Position numbers and translations under genes: made by a program. The notes under the pieces were generated by a model that was given only the letters and a program-made list of their open reading frames with translations, ran no database searches and had not been told where the DNA came from. From Hydrogenophilales bacterium 16-64-40 (GTDB taxonomy: Bacteria > Pseudomonadota > Gammaproteobacteria > Burkholderiales > Thiobacillaceae), in assembly GCA_002256995.1 (NCBI GenBank), contig NCGX01000004.1, positions 83,528 through 147,527 of the forward strand: a stretch of DNA of 64,000 nt. Direction: 5' to 3'. Below are positions 36,171-46,448 of this stretch, piece by piece; the first letter of the stretch is position 1; each line of letters begins with the position of its first letter.

Positions 36171-36501
36171 GCTGTCTCTCCTTGGATGCACGGGATCGGG
36201 ATCGGCGGGGGCTCGCGCTTTCCTGTCTCGACTCCCACGCTTTTTAATATTCCCGGTTCTTCGGCATCCCGCAGGCGTGTGCGGTTGTAGGAGGCCCGCC
36301 CTCGGGCCGGTGCTGTGGAGCGTGCAACGGCGCGCAAATCGGGGCGAGGGCGCCCCTCCCACAGCGCTGACCAACATCAACAAATAGCGATGAGGATGAG
36401 AAAGCCTTCAATATAGACATGGCAAAGTCTTGGTTGCAGCATCTATCTTGAAAGTTGGTGCAGCCGCAACCGTGCTGCGACTTTCATGGAGCGATCGCAA
36501 A
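36171..36501. other. Intergenic region with a REP pair
   Basis: About 330 bp between the DUF1269 fragment and the gene at 36502. It contains a pair of REP-like units (listed separately) and otherwise no gene I can support. The right part, around 36400-36490, is somewhat richer in A and T and may hold the promoter of the downstream gene. Confidence 0.5.
36285..36363. repeat. Inverted pair of REP-like elements
   Basis: The left unit reads TTGTAGGAGGCCCGCCCTCG on the plus strand (from 36285). The right unit, read on the minus strand, has TGTGGGAGGGGCGCCCTCGC (ending 36336). The two are similar and face each other, as in the bacterial interspersed mosaic elements of other proteobacteria. The same core is found at 32455 and 41321. 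Confidence 0.7.
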
Positions 36502-36789
36502 ATGACTGCAAACAAGGATGAAATCGATCTCGAAAAGGCCCGGCTCGATCCCGGCTCGGTGTTCGCCGACCCCGAGGCGTTGCGTGATCACGGTGGATTG
36601 ACGCGGGAACAGAAGATCGAGCTGTTGCGCCGCTGGGCCTACGATGCCAGCGAGCTTGCCGTCGCCGAAGAAGAGGGCATGACGGGCGGCGAGCCTTCGC
36701 ATCTGTCAGGGATTCTTGCCGTGCTTCATGCCCTGACGGGAGGCTACGATGTCGAACACAGCCCGCCCACAAAGCAGAAGGGCGTGTGA
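36502..36789 (+). CDS. Conserved small hypothetical protein
   Basis: A 95-residue protein (MTANKDEIDLEKARLDPGSV) with a helical middle part, LTREQKIELLRRWAYDASELAVAEEEGM. The size and the RRWAYDA..L..AEEEGM signature recall a family of small proteins found in proteobacteria near stress genes; function unknown. GGAGCG precedes the ATG at 36502. It lies upstream of the CheB-CheR kinase gene. Confidence 0.65.
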   Translation: MTANKDEIDLEKARLDPGSVFADPEALRDHGGLTREQKIELLRRWAYDASELAVAEEEGMTGGEPSHLSGILAVLHALTGGYDVEHSPPTKQKGV

Positions 36790-36934
36790 ATCCGGCTGTT
36801 CTGCCCAGCGTAGTTATTTGCTACTATTCCTGCACTTGAAAAAGTTTGTGCATGACGATGCCGAATATCCGTATCAGACGGGCCGCCAGGGAAATTTGAT
36901 GATCTTGTCGTTCCGTTATCCCGCTTCCTGATCG

Positions 36935-39900
36935 ATGCCCGTTAAAAAAGCCGCATCGGTCGTCAAACCCGGCCCCGTCAAAACCGAGCGCGCCAAACCC
37001 GCTGCCAGCCGCAGGAAGCCCGCGTTACCGCCACCGCCTGAAGACATCGCCGCGCAGCCGCTTCAGGCCGTGGTGGGCATGGTCGCTTCGGCGGGCGGGC
37101 TAGAGGCCTTCAAACAGTTTTTCCAAGCGATGCCGGCGCATAGTGGCATCGCTTTCGTACTCATTCCCCATCTCGACCCCAAGCACGAAAGCCTGATGGC
37201 CCAGTTGCTGGGCAAGCAAACCGCCATGCCGGTGGCGGAAGCCGAGGACGGTCAACGCCTCGAAGCCGACCATGTCTACGTCATCCCGCCCAATCATTAC
37301 CTGACCCTGCACAAGGGGGTCATCCAGCTGAGCGCGCCGCCTGATCGGGGTGCCGGCCAGACCGCGATCGATCCCTTTCTGCGCTCACTGGCAGCGGACC
37401 AGCAGGAACGCGCCATCTGCATCATCCTGTCCGGCACCGGCAGCCACGGCTCGCTTGGGCTCAAGGCCGTCAAGGCCGAGGGCGGCATGGCCATGGTGCA
37501 GGAGCCGTCCAGCGCCGAGTACGACCGCATGCCGCTCTCCGCCGTCGACACCGGGCTTGCGGACTACGTGCTGCCGCCCGGCCGGATGCCGGAAGAACTG
37601 CTCAAATACGTGCGGCACTTCGTGGCAGGATCCGCCGCGTTGCCCGAGCCGGCCGCTGCCCAGAACGATCTGACGCAGGTCCTTGCCCTGCTGCGGGCGC
37701 GTACCAAGTTCGACTTCCGCGCCTACCGCAAGCGCATGCTGCTGCGCCGCGTGCTGCGGCGCATGGGGCTCAACCACCTGGAGCGGCTCGCCGACTATCT
37801 GGCGCTGTTGCGCGAGCGGCCGGACGAACTCAGCCAGCTGGGCAAGGACTTGCTGATCAGCGTCACCAGCTTTTTTCGCGACCCCGAAATGTTCCAGGTG
37901 CTGGAAACCCAGGTGCTGCCCGAACTGATCGAATCGCGCGACACCCCGGTACGGGTGTGGGTGCCCGGCTGCGCCACCGGGGAGGAGGCCTACTCGATCG
38001 CCATGCTGCTCATCGAGCGCATCGCCGCGACAGGCAAGGCCTGCCCGATCCAGATCTTTGCCACCGATGTGGACGAGGGCGCCCTCGAAGTAGGCCGCCG
38101 CGGCATCTATCCGGACGCGCTGGTGGCGGACCTTTCGCGCCAGCAGCTGGAACGATTTTTCACCCGGGCCGATGCCCATCACTGGCAGGTGAGCAAGCAG
38201 TTGCGGGAAACCGTGCTGTTCGCGCCGCAGAACATTCTGGCCGATGCGCCGTTCTCCAAACTGGACCTGGTGAGCTGCCGCAATCTGCTGATCTACCTGG
38301 AGCCTGAGGTGCAGCAGAAGCTGCTGCAGTTGTTCCATTTCGCCCTCAACGAGGGCGGTTACCTGATCCTAGGCCCCTCGGAAAGCATCGGGCGGCACGT
38401 TGAGCTTTATCGGCCGGTTTCCAAAAAATGGCGAATCTTTCATCGCGTGCACACGGAGCGCCTGGCCCGGGCCGGTTTTCCGGTTCAGGCCGGCACGCGG
38501 ATGAGCGAGCTGCAGCCCGCGCCGCCACCGGTTCCTGTCCCGCATAAGAATCTGAACGAGCTGACCCGTAAGGTTCTGCTGGAGGAATTCGCGCCCGCCG
38601 CCGTGGTGATCAACCGGCGCTACGAGGTGCTGCATTATTCGGGACCGACCCAACTGTATCTGCAGCAACCCGGCGGGCCGCCGTCGCACGACCTGCTGAC
38701 CCTGGCCTTGGCCGCGTTGCGGCCGCGCATCCGCGCCGCGGCGATCAAGGCCATCAAATGAGGAAATGCGGGTTGACGTCGGCGGCATCCGCATCAAGCG
38801 CGCAGGGCATTTTGTCCTGGTGCGCCTGTCGGTTCAGCCGATGCCGGGCAAGCTGGCAGACGAGCGGCTGTTGCTGGTTGTTTTCCAGGACGAGCCGAAG
38901 GCGGACCAGGCAGCGGCCGCAGGCGACGAACAGGCGAGGACCGACGAGCAGCTGGTGCGCCAGCTGGAGTACGAGCTGAAGACCTCGCGCGAGGATCTGC
39001 AGAGCACCATCGAGGAACTGGAGAGCAGCAACGAGGAACTCAAGGCTTCCAATGAGGAAGTCATGTCGATGAACGAGGAGCTGCAGTCCACCAACGAGGA
39101 ACTGGAGACCTCCAGGGAGGAGCTGCAGTCGCTCAACGAGGAACTGAGCACGGTCAATTCCCAGTTGCGCGACAAGGTGGACGAGCTGGAAGATTCCAAC
39201 GACGACATGACCAATCTGCTGTCCAGCGTCGATAACGCCACCCTGTTCCTCGGGGTCGACCGCACTATCCAACGCTTCACGCCCAGCGCCACCCGCCTGT
39301 TCAACCTGATCGCCACCGACGTCGGCCGCCCCATCGACCACATCACCGCCCGTTTCGAGGATCCTGAATTGAAGCGGGATATCGAGCGGGTGCTGCAGGA
39401 TCTGACGCCCTGCGAGCGCGAAGTGTCGCGCGACGACGAGCAATGGTTTCTGCGCCGCATCACGCCTTATCGAACCGGCGACAATCGCATCAGCGGCGTG
39501 GTGCTGAGCCTGACCGATATTAGCGTGCTCAAGCGGACCGAGCTGGAACTGCGTGATCTGACGGCACATCTCGAGCAGCGGATGAGCGAGAACGGTGCGC
39601 AACTGCAACACGAGCGCAATTTCATCGACGCCATCCTGAATACGGTGGGCGCCCTGATTCTCGTGATCGACACCGAAGAACGCGTGGTCCGGTTCAACAC
39701 AGCCTGCAACACCATGACAGGCTATGACTTTGCCGAATTCCAGGGTAGCCCAAATTGGCAGAACCTGATTCCCGCCGACGAACAAGACGGGGTGCGCCGC
39801 GTCAATAACAGGCTGCGGTCCGGCGAGGATCATATCCAGCATGAAAATCACTGGATTCAACGCGACGGCACCCCGCGCCTCATCAGCTGGTGCAATTCGG

Positions 39901-40697
39901 TGCTGCGGGACGAGGCGGGGCAGGTTCAGTACATCATCGGCACCGGCACCGACATCACGGAACAGCGCCGTGCCGAGTACCGGGCGCGGGAAACCCTGGA
40001 GGAGGCCTCCCGCCTGCAGCGTCTGCAGACCGCCAACGAACTGGCGACCCTGCTCGCCCACGAGCTCAACCAGCCGCTCGCCGCCATTGCGACCTATGCC
40101 GAGGCCGGCCTGCAGCTGCTGGGCCAGACGCCGCTGGCGCAGGACAAACTGACGCGCAACCTGGAGCAGATCAGCCAACAATCCCTGCGTGCCGGGGAAG
40201 CCATCCGTCATATGCGCGCATTCGTCGGCCGGGGCAGGCTCGACCCGGTGCCGATGGACCTGAATGCGGTGGCGCGCAGCACCCGCACCATGATGTCGCC
40301 GAAGGCCCGCACCCGGGGAATCGACATCGTGCTCGACCTCGACGGGATGCTGCCGCCGGTCATGGGGGTGGATGTACACATCGAGCAGGTGCTGCTCAAC
40401 CTGCTGCGCAACGCCATCGACGCCATCCGCGACGCAGGCATGACCAGCGGCAGCATCACCGTGACCACGCGCCGGGTAGAAAACATGGCCCAGGTCAGTG
40501 TCATCGACAGCGGTCCGGGCATCGATGCGGCGATGGCCGACAAGGTGTTCGAGCCGTTTTCCAGCCGCAAGGAATATGGGCTGGGGGTGGGGCTGCGCAT
40601 CAGCCGCAGCCTGATCGAGGCTCACGGCGGCCGGCTGTGGGTCGAGCCCCACAGCCCCGGCGGCATCTTCCATTTCGTTCTGCCATTCGCCCCATGA
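36935..40697 (+). CDS. CheB-CheR methylesterase/methyltransferase fused to PAS histidine kinase, one frameshift
   Basis: Corrected, this is a 1253-residue signalling protein. Domains in order: CheB-like methylesterase (residues 45-230; GSGSHGSLGLKA-type motif, SGTGSHGS), CheR methyltransferase (about 245-500; VPGCATGEEAYSIAM, SCRNLLIYL), a Glu/Asn-rich coiled coil (EELESSNEELKASNEE repeats), PAS domains, and a histidine kinase with H-box AHELNQPLAAI, N-box LNLLRNAIDAI and GLGVGLRIS. The first frame stops at TGA 38759-38761. Removing T38759 gives IKEEMRVDVGG and restores one frame. As written the second part would need its own start, for which the spacing is poor. It overlaps the response regulator gene by four bases. 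Confidence 0.87.
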
Positions 40698-41296
40698 ACC
40701 CCACCGTATTTGTCGTCGACGACGACGCCGCGATGCGCGATGCGCTGGCCCAGTTGCTGGAGACGGCCGACCTGCAGGTGGAAGCCCATGCCGACGGCCC
40801 CGCTTTCCTGGCGGCCTTTGAGGCCAACCGCCCGGGCTGCCTGCTGCTGGACATGGCCATGCCAGGCATGAACGGGTTTGAAGTTCAGGCGGCGCTGAAC
40901 GCGCGCGGCCTGAGCATTCCCATCATCTTCCTCACCGGACACGGCGACATTCCCATGGCCGTACAGGCGGTGCAGGCCGGTGCCGTGGATTTCCTGGAAA
41001 AGCCGATTCAGGGCGCCGCACTGCTCGAACGGGTGCAGCGGGCCCTGGCGCTTGACCAGGAATGGCGACTGACACAGAGCCGCACCCAGGCCATCCGGCA
41101 GCGCTATGCCAGCCTGACTTCACGCGAGCGGGAGTGCATGGCGCTGGCGGTGTCCGGCCACACCAGCAAGGAGATTGCACGGAATCTGGGCATCAGCCCG
41201 CGGACAGTGGAGGTTCACCGTACCCATGTCATGCACAAGATGGGCGCCGCCAACATGGCGGAGCTGGTCAGCATGGCCGCTTGTTGCATCCCCTGA
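40694..41296 (+). CDS. FixJ/NarL-type response regulator
   Basis: A 200-residue regulator: receiver domain (VFVVDDDAAMRDAL; phospho-acceptor Asp in LLLDMAMPGMNG; LTGHGD; EKPI) and a LuxR-type helix-turn-helix (LTSRERECMALAVSGHTSKEIA...ISPRTVEVHR). It is coupled to the upstream kinase by an ATGA overlap and is surely its partner. The targets are not known, but the rpoS-like sigma gene lies 540 bp downstream. Confidence 0.93.
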   Translation: MNPTVFVVDDDAAMRDALAQLLETADLQVEAHADGPAFLAAFEANRPGCLLLDMAMPGMNGFEVQAALNARGLSIPIIFLTGHGDIPMAVQAVQAGAVDFLEKPIQGAALLERVQRALALDQEWRLTQSRTQAIRQRYASLTSRERECMALAVSGHTSKEIARNLGISPRTVEVHRTHVMHKMGAANMAELVSMAACCIP

Positions 41297-41320
41297 GGGT
41301 TTGATCCCGGCTTGACCGTG

Positions 41321-41390
41321 CGAAATCGGGGCGAGGGCGCCCCTGCTACAACTTCCAGGCTGTTGTAGGCGCCCCCGCCTGGGGGAGGCC
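41321..41390. repeat. Inverted pair of REP-like elements downstream of the response regulator
   Basis: The left unit (41321-41350) reads CGAAATCGGGGCGAGGGCGC followed by CCCTGCTACA. The right unit (41361-41390) reads TGTTGTAGGCGCCCCCGCCT followed by GGGGGAGGCC, in the opposite orientation. The pair can fold as two hairpins and may end transcription of the regulator gene. Confidence 0.7.
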
Positions 41391-41833
41391 GTAAAGCCTA
41401 CTCCAGGCGGAATCCTCGGGCGCGCAGCCTGCAAGCGCGAAAATCCCCTCTCGCTCAATCCTTAAAGCGTTCCTCTTCTACGTTGTTTTACTGAGCGTCT
41501 TTACGAATGATGTCGCTCAGAGGCAATAGGTAATCTGTACCAATCCATTTTCGGCTAGCGGTCCTTCGGGCACCCGCGCTACGTCGGGGCTCGTTCTGAC
41601 GGGCTGCTATGGGGTCGGTAACCAGAAGAGGAAAAGCATCATGGCCAAACGTGTCAAACAGCCCGCCTACGCAGTAACGGTCGGGCACTTCCTGGATGTA
41701 TCGCAGGCCCACCTGGCCATTCGGCGGACGTCGCCCCCCACGCAGGGGAGACGGCATCGCTCAGGCTGGATATGTGCCACGCCCGCTTCCGGGCGCCGCC
41801 ACCCTGTACGGCAATTCCAGATTGGAGGTGAGT
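41391..41833. other. Upstream region of the rpoS-like gene
   Basis: About 440 bp with no well-supported gene. A 68-codon frame begins at 41641 ([17 protein letters not shown]) behind GAAGAGGAAAAG, but it runs into the start region of the sigma-factor gene and loses protein character after 30 residues. The region may hold an rpoS promoter and a long leader, as is usual for rpoS. Confidence 0.4.
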
Positions 41834-42787
41834 ATGTGGTCCGATAATTTTCACGAGCCGGAAGTCGGCTGCGATGCCCCGGAAGAAATCGAAACAGCAG
41901 AAACCCGGGGCGGTGAGGCTGAAGCCGAGAGCCATGTCGACGATGCGTATGCCCACGACATCACCCAACGCTACTTCGAAGACATCGGCCGTTTGCGCAT
42001 ATTGAATGCCAACGAGGAACAGGACTACGCCCGGCGCATGAAGCGCGGCGATCTCGAGGCGCGGGACGTGCTGATCACGCACAACCTCCGGCTCGTCGTG
42101 TATGTCGCCAAACGCTATCTGGGGCGCGGCCTGCCGCTGCTGGATCTGGTCGAGGAAGGCAATCTCGGGCTGATGCACGCCCTGGAAAAATTTGATCCGG
42201 ATCGAGGCTTCCGCCTGTCGACTTACGCCACCTGGTGGATCCGGCAATCGGTCGAGCGGGCCCTGATGAATCAGTCGCGCACCATCCGCCTGCCGGTGCA
42301 TGTGGTCAAGGAACTCAACGTCTGCCTGCGTGCCCGCAGCAAGCTGGACAAGCAGGGAATGGCGGATCCCGGGTGCGAGATGGGGGCGATCGCCCACCTT
42401 ACCGGCAAATCCGTGGAGGCGGTGCGCAGGGTCATGTTGTTGAACCGGCCGCCTGTTCCGCTGGATGCTCCCCTCGACATCGACCCCGACCTGAGCCTGG
42501 GTGAGGCCATCGCCGACGAGCGTTGCGTGCCTCCCGACGAGCGCCTGTATCAGGCCGAACTCGAATGCTATGTGACGGAATGGCTGGGCAAACTTTCCGA
42601 CAAGCACCGCTGGGTGATCGAGCGTCGTTTCGGGCTGAACAACCACGACATGGCCACCCTGGAAGAACTGGCCAGGGACCTCAAGGTCACCCGCGAGCGG
42701 GTCCGGCAGATCCAGGTGGAGGCACAGAAGGAACTCGCCATCGGCCTCAGGGAAAAAGGCGTGCACAAAGAGAATTGGCTGTCGTGA
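41834..42787 (+). CDS. rpoS: RpoS-like sigma-70 family sigma factor
   Basis: A 317-residue sigma factor. Region 1.2/2 reads [60 protein letters not shown] and [18 protein letters not shown]; region 3 [13 protein letters not shown]; region 4 ends in a helix-turn-helix ([20 protein letters not shown]). The length and [11 protein letters not shown] resemble RpoS, the general stress sigma factor, more than RpoD (which is twice as long). GGAGGTGAG precedes the ATG. Some positions differ from enterobacterial RpoS, so a paralogous stress sigma factor is possible. Confidence 0.85.
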   Translation: MWSDNFHEPEVGCDAPEEIETAETRGGEAEAESHVDDAYAHDITQRYFEDIGRLRILNANEEQDYARRMKRGDLEARDVLITHNLRLVVYVAKRYLGRGLPLLDLVEEGNLGLMHALEKFDPDRGFRLSTYATWWIRQSVERALMNQSRTIRLPVHVVKELNVCLRARSKLDKQGMADPGCEMGAIAHLTGKSVEAVRRVMLLNRPPVPLDAPLDIDPDLSLGEAIADERCVPPDERLYQAELECYVTEWLGKLSDKHRWVIERRFGLNNHDMATLEELARDLKVTRERVRQIQVEAQKELAIGLREKGVHKENWLS

Positions 42788-42833
42788 TGCCCTGCGAGAT
42801 GACAGCGAACACGCCCCCACAGGCGGCCAGACC

Positions 42834-43187
42834 ATGAGCCGCATCTTGATTGCCCTGGACGGCCACTCGATCAAACGGTCGGTGCTCAATGCCATCTTCG
42901 ATTACTGCAGGAAGATGAGATTCAAGGTCAGTGTCCTGCTAGTCGACGGAGACAGCGCGCCGTCGCCGGCATTGACGGATTTTCTGGACCAGTTGAAACA
43001 GGCCGGACTGAGTGGCCGCCTGTTCCGGCAAGCCGGTTGCCTTGGTCAGGCTGTACTGAACTTTGCGAGTCGCCACAAGGACATCTCCCTGATCCTGGTC
43101 GACAGCATGAAAAACTGGGGCGGCGGCGTCCCGTTGAAGGCCCTGTCGCCGCCTGTTGGCGTGTTCAGTGGGATTGTCGCGACCTGA
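42834..43187 (+). CDS. Short Usp-like protein
   Basis: A 117-residue protein with the opening RILIALDGHSIKRSVLNAI and a later ISLILVDSMKNW, which fit a short Usp-like alpha/beta fold. It lacks the typical glycine-rich ATP-binding end (G-x2-G-x9-GS), so ATP binding is doubtful. It sits 47 bp after the sigma-factor gene and before the GGDEF gene, in a stress and signalling context. Confidence 0.6.
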   Translation: MSRILIALDGHSIKRSVLNAIFDYCRKMRFKVSVLLVDGDSAPSPALTDFLDQLKQAGLSGRLFRQAGCLGQAVLNFASRHKDISLILVDSMKNWGGGVPLKALSPPVGVFSGIVAT

Positions 43188-43220
43188 GGGCAGCACGGCT
43201 GGGGCGGCGGAAAGGATGCA

Positions 43221-44186
43221 ATGAATCATCTACACCGAAACAGGAATCATTTTTTTATGCCACGCGCTTTCTTGGGCTCGACATCGGACGCCCGCGCTGT
43301 GGATACGCCTCTTTCGGACGTATTCGAGCATTTCCCGGATGCGCTCATTCTGGCCGATGGTGAAGCACGGGTGTCTTATCTGAACCCGGCAGCGGAGCGC
43401 TTGCTCGGCTTGTCGCTGAACAACACACACGGCCATGCGCTGGACAAGGTGCTCACCCTGCAGGACGGGGAGACACGGCACCCCGTTCAAATAGGCGACT
43501 TCCCCGGTCAGCACACGCCCTTCGCCGGGTCCTTCCATCTGCTCGTGCGCAACGGCGGCGGCGCCATTCCCGTGCAATGCAGTGTTGCACTGACTAGAAG
43601 CGGGTCCGGGGCGACGGCCGGTTACATGATCGTGCTGCGGAATGCCAGCGGTCTGCAGCAGTACATCGACAAGCTGGTCACGCAGTCGATGCACGACGAG
43701 CATTCACGCCTGCTGCGGCGCGCCGAACTGGTCAAGCGCTTGTGGCGTTTGCTGCAGGAGACGGACGAAAGCGAGCCCCAGGCTTTCATGTTCCTCGATC
43801 TGGACAACTTCAAATCCGTCAACGACACAGCCGGTCACGCGGCGGGCGATCTCGCCATCCGCCAGATCGCAGCGCGCCTCAAGGACCAGGTGCGCGGCCG
43901 GGACACGCTGGCACGGCTGGGAGGCGATGAGTTCGGCCTGCTGCTGGAACGCTGCCCGGCGGAGCGTGCGCGCCAGCGCGCGGTGCAGCTGCATCGGGCG
44001 GTGGAGTCCTATGTCCTGCGCTGGAACGGCAATTCGTATCGCCTCGGTGTCAGCATCGGCCTTGCCCTCTTCAAAACGCACCAGCACAGCCTGAACGGCA
44101 TCCTGGCCGCGGCGGATGCGGCGTGCTATCAGGCCAAGCGTAATGGCAGCAGTGGGCCCCACATCCAGGAAATCGAACTCGATTGA
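43221..44186 (+). CDS. PAS-GGDEF diguanylate cyclase
   Basis: A 321-residue protein. A PAS domain (DALILADGEARVSYLNPAAERLLG) is followed by a GGDEF domain with RLGGDEFGLLL, intact for c-di-GMP synthesis, and FLDLDNFKSVNDTAGHAAGD. No membrane helix is seen, so it is cytoplasmic. An I-site (RxxD, five residues before the GGDEF) is present: RGRDTLARLGGDEF contains RGRD. The ATG at 43221 is preceded by AAAGGATGCA. Confidence 0.9.
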   Translation: MNHLHRNRNHFFMPRAFLGSTSDARAVDTPLSDVFEHFPDALILADGEARVSYLNPAAERLLGLSLNNTHGHALDKVLTLQDGETRHPVQIGDFPGQHTPFAGSFHLLVRNGGGAIPVQCSVALTRSGSGATAGYMIVLRNASGLQQYIDKLVTQSMHDEHSRLLRRAELVKRLWRLLQETDESEPQAFMFLDLDNFKSVNDTAGHAAGDLAIRQIAARLKDQVRGRDTLARLGGDEFGLLLERCPAERARQRAVQLHRAVESYVLRWNGNSYRLGVSIGLALFKTHQHSLNGILAAADAACYQAKRNGSSGPHIQEIELD

Positions 44187-44291
44187 GTACCTGGGAGAGG
44201 GTGTGTTGAAACAGGGCGCAGGAATCGGAAACCATGATTCCAGATTAGCCCCAGCCAGTGTTTTCACTGGATAACGGAATGGAGTGAGTTG

Positions 44292-45278
44292 ATGCAGGAC
44301 AAGCATACTTGGGCGGTGGTGTTGGCGGCGGGTGAAGGCAAACGGCTTGCGGCGCTGACGGCGGACGAAACGGGCCAGCATGTGCCCAAGCAATATTGTT
44401 CGCTCCACGGCGGGCCGTCGCTGTTCGGACTCGCGCTGGCGCGGGCAGGCGCCCTCGTTCCCAAGGACCGGGTCTGTGCGGTCGTGGCAAAGGGGCATGA
44501 GCACTGGTGGCGGCAGCAATCCCTTGAAATGCATCCGGACAACCTGATCGTCCAGCCGCGCAACCGCGGCACGGGTAACGGCGTGCTGCTTGCCCTCGCG
44601 TACATCCTTAAGCGTGACCCGCAGGCACGGTTGATCTTTCTGCCCGCCGACCATCATGTGCTGGCCGAGGACACCTTGATCCAGGCCATGTCGTCCATGC
44701 TTGCCGGGATGCCGGCCCATGCCCGGGAAATTTTCCTGCTTGGGGTCGAGCCTGACGATGCCGACCCGGAACTGGGCTACATCATCCCGCAGAAGGCGGC
44801 CCACACGAGCGCGCAGGGGGTCCGACATTTTGTCGAGAAGCCCTCCCGGGGCGTGGCGAACAAGCTGATTCAGGAAGGCGGCCTGTGGAATAGCGGCATT
44901 TTCGCGGCGGCGGGGGACCTCCTGCTGGAACTGTTCAAGATGCGTTTCCCGGACAACGCCCACGACATCCTCACCACGACCGCCAGGATAGCCGACCCCA
45001 CCAATCCGTCGTGGGCACTGGGCCATCTATACGGGCGGATCTCAGACATCGATTTCTCCCACCATATCCTGCAGTTCCAGGTGGCGGATTTGCAGGTGCT
45101 TCCTGCGCCGCATTGCGGCTGGTCGGATCTCGGTACGCCGCATCGGGTGGCCGAACGGGTGAATCTGCTGTCCGGCAACGCACCCAGCGCCAACGATCCT
45201 TTTGGGGAAACCGCTTTTCTTGACCTGGCGGACGCAGTGAGCCGGACTGACGAACGCGTTGCGCAGGCGGTTCTCTAG
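44292..45278 (+). CDS. Mannose-1-phosphate guanylyltransferase-like sugar nucleotidyltransferase
   Basis: A 328-residue nucleotidyltransferase with the N-terminal signature VVLAAGEGKRLAAL and the later VPKQYCSL, FLPADHHV, GYI-IP and HFVEKPS motifs. These match the GDP-mannose pyrophosphorylase branch, which makes sugar nucleotides for polysaccharide. GGAG precedes the ATG at 44292. The C-terminal isomerase part of bifunctional AlgA-type enzymes is absent. The sugar used is not certain. Confidence 0.82.
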   Translation: MQDKHTWAVVLAAGEGKRLAALTADETGQHVPKQYCSLHGGPSLFGLALARAGALVPKDRVCAVVAKGHEHWWRQQSLEMHPDNLIVQPRNRGTGNGVLLALAYILKRDPQARLIFLPADHHVLAEDTLIQAMSSMLAGMPAHAREIFLLGVEPDDADPELGYIIPQKAAHTSAQGVRHFVEKPSRGVANKLIQEGGLWNSGIFAAAGDLLLELFKMRFPDNAHDILTTTARIADPTNPSWALGHLYGRISDIDFSHHILQFQVADLQVLPAPHCGWSDLGTPHRVAERVNLLSGNAPSANDPFGETAFLDLADAVSRTDERVAQAVL

Positions 45279-45455
45279 TGGACTGCAGGCCCTGGAAAGG
45301 GTCGTCTGAAGCCGCCAGTTCGGTTTATTTTTTACCGCGCCGGGCAAAGATGAAACGACGTTTGCCTGTTGGAATCGCGATGACCTGCCCACGCGCCATC
45401 ACGGACGGGTGCCGGCTGGCGGCCCATGAAGATGGCCTATCTTCGAGGAGACATC

Positions 45456-45908
45456 ATGTTCAAGCGCATTCTGGTGGCGGTCGACGGGAGTCAGACCGCT
45501 GAACTTGCATTGCAGACGGCAATCGGGCTTGCCACCGCATTGCAGGCGCAATTGCGGATCGTGCACGCGGCCGATATCGCGAACATCAATCAGGACGCCG
45601 AGTTTCCCAATCAGTCCCGGATGGCGGAAAGCATCGTCAAGAACGGGCGGGACATCCTGTCCAGTTCGGAGGCGAGCGCGATGTCCGCCGGCGTTGCTGC
45701 CGAAACGACCCTCATCACGATCGACACGCTAAAAAAGCGCATTCCGGAGGTCATTGCCGAGGATGCCGAAACCTGGCCGGCCGACTTGATCGTCATCGGC
45801 ACGCACGGGCGCCGCGGGCTGGCCCGACTGTTCCTCGGCAGCGTCGCCGAAGGCGTCGCACGCGTGGCGAGCAAACCGGTCTTGCTGGTTCGTGAAGAAC
45901 AGGAGTAA
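45456..45908 (+). CDS. Universal stress protein UspA family
   Basis: A 150-residue Usp protein: [18 protein letters not shown] at the start and [25 protein letters not shown] at the end, which is the ATP-binding G-x2-G-x9-G(S) motif. GAGGAGACATC precedes the ATG at 45456. It lies about 180 bp after the nucleotidyltransferase gene. Confidence 0.93.
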   Translation: MFKRILVAVDGSQTAELALQTAIGLATALQAQLRIVHAADIANINQDAEFPNQSRMAESIVKNGRDILSSSEASAMSAGVAAETTLITIDTLKKRIPEVIAEDAETWPADLIVIGTHGRRGLARLFLGSVAEGVARVASKPVLLVREEQE

Positions 45909-45966
45909 CTTCTCGTGAGTTCCTCAGCAAACACTGCAAGAGATTGATTTTTATAAATTACGAAGC

Positions 45967-46000
45967 CACGCGCACCGGTCAAGACCCGACGGTGCGCGTG
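45967..46000. terminator. Perfect 11-bp inverted repeat between convergent genes, probable terminator
   Basis: CACGCGCACCG (45967-45977) and CGGTGCGCGTG (45990-46000) are exact reverse complements with a 12-nt loop. The plus side is followed by CGGAATTTT and the minus side by a T-poor GCTTCG then AATTTATAAAAATC. It lies between the UspA gene (plus) and the VOC gene (minus), as expected of a shared terminator. Confidence 0.55.
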
Positions 46001-46067
46001 CGGAATTTTCAAGGGGTCATGCGGGTGCCGAATTGCCGCATCACAAATACGCCCTGCAGCCGATGGC

Positions 46068-46448
46068 TCAATCGCCTGCCTCATGGTCTTTCGGTTTCCA
46101 CAAGGCGAAAGTGGCGCCCGTTGGATCAGTCATGATGCTCATCCAGCCATACTCGCCAACCTCCACGGCGTTCTGCACGATGGTTGCCCCCAGCGATCTG
46201 GCTTTTTCAGTCATGGCAGCGACATCGTCCACGCCGATATAGGCCAGCCAGTGTGCGGGCACGCCCGGGGCCGGGTTGCTCATCATGCCGCCGCCGGTGC
46301 CTGAGCCCACGTTGATCATGGTGTAAGTGCCGCCGCCGCCGGGCATGGGCAGGTCCTGCAACTTCCAGTCGAACAGGCCGGAATAAAATGCCTTGGCCTT
46401 GGCGAGATCGCCGGTATGCAGTTCGATATGCACAAATGGGTTTGCCAT
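46068..46448 (-). CDS. VOC (glyoxalase/bleomycin resistance) family protein
   Basis: A 126-residue protein of the vicinal oxygen chelate fold: NPFVHIELHTGDLAKAKAFY at the start and GEYGWMSIMTDPTGATFALW at the end. The metal-binding His and Glu positions are partly visible. Specific activity is not predictable. TAGGAGAACGACC upstream gives a strong ribosome binding site at 46448. The frame is open further upstream, into the nnrU remnant, so a fused product is also possible. Confidence 0.87.
   Translation of the reverse strand: MANPFVHIELHTGDLAKAKAFYSGLFDWKLQDLPMPGGGGTYTMINVGSGTGGGMMSNPAPGVPAHWLAYIGVDDVAAMTEKARSLGATIVQNAVEVGEYGWMSIMTDPTGATFALWKPKDHEAGD

Noticed and set aside
38754-40673. Long minus-strand frame opposite the histidine kinase
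   Set aside because: It has no recognisable motif and lies wholly over the kinase domains.
41641-41847. Possible 68-residue gene before the sigma factor
   Set aside because: A ribosome binding site is present, but it loses protein character and overlaps the sigma-factor start.
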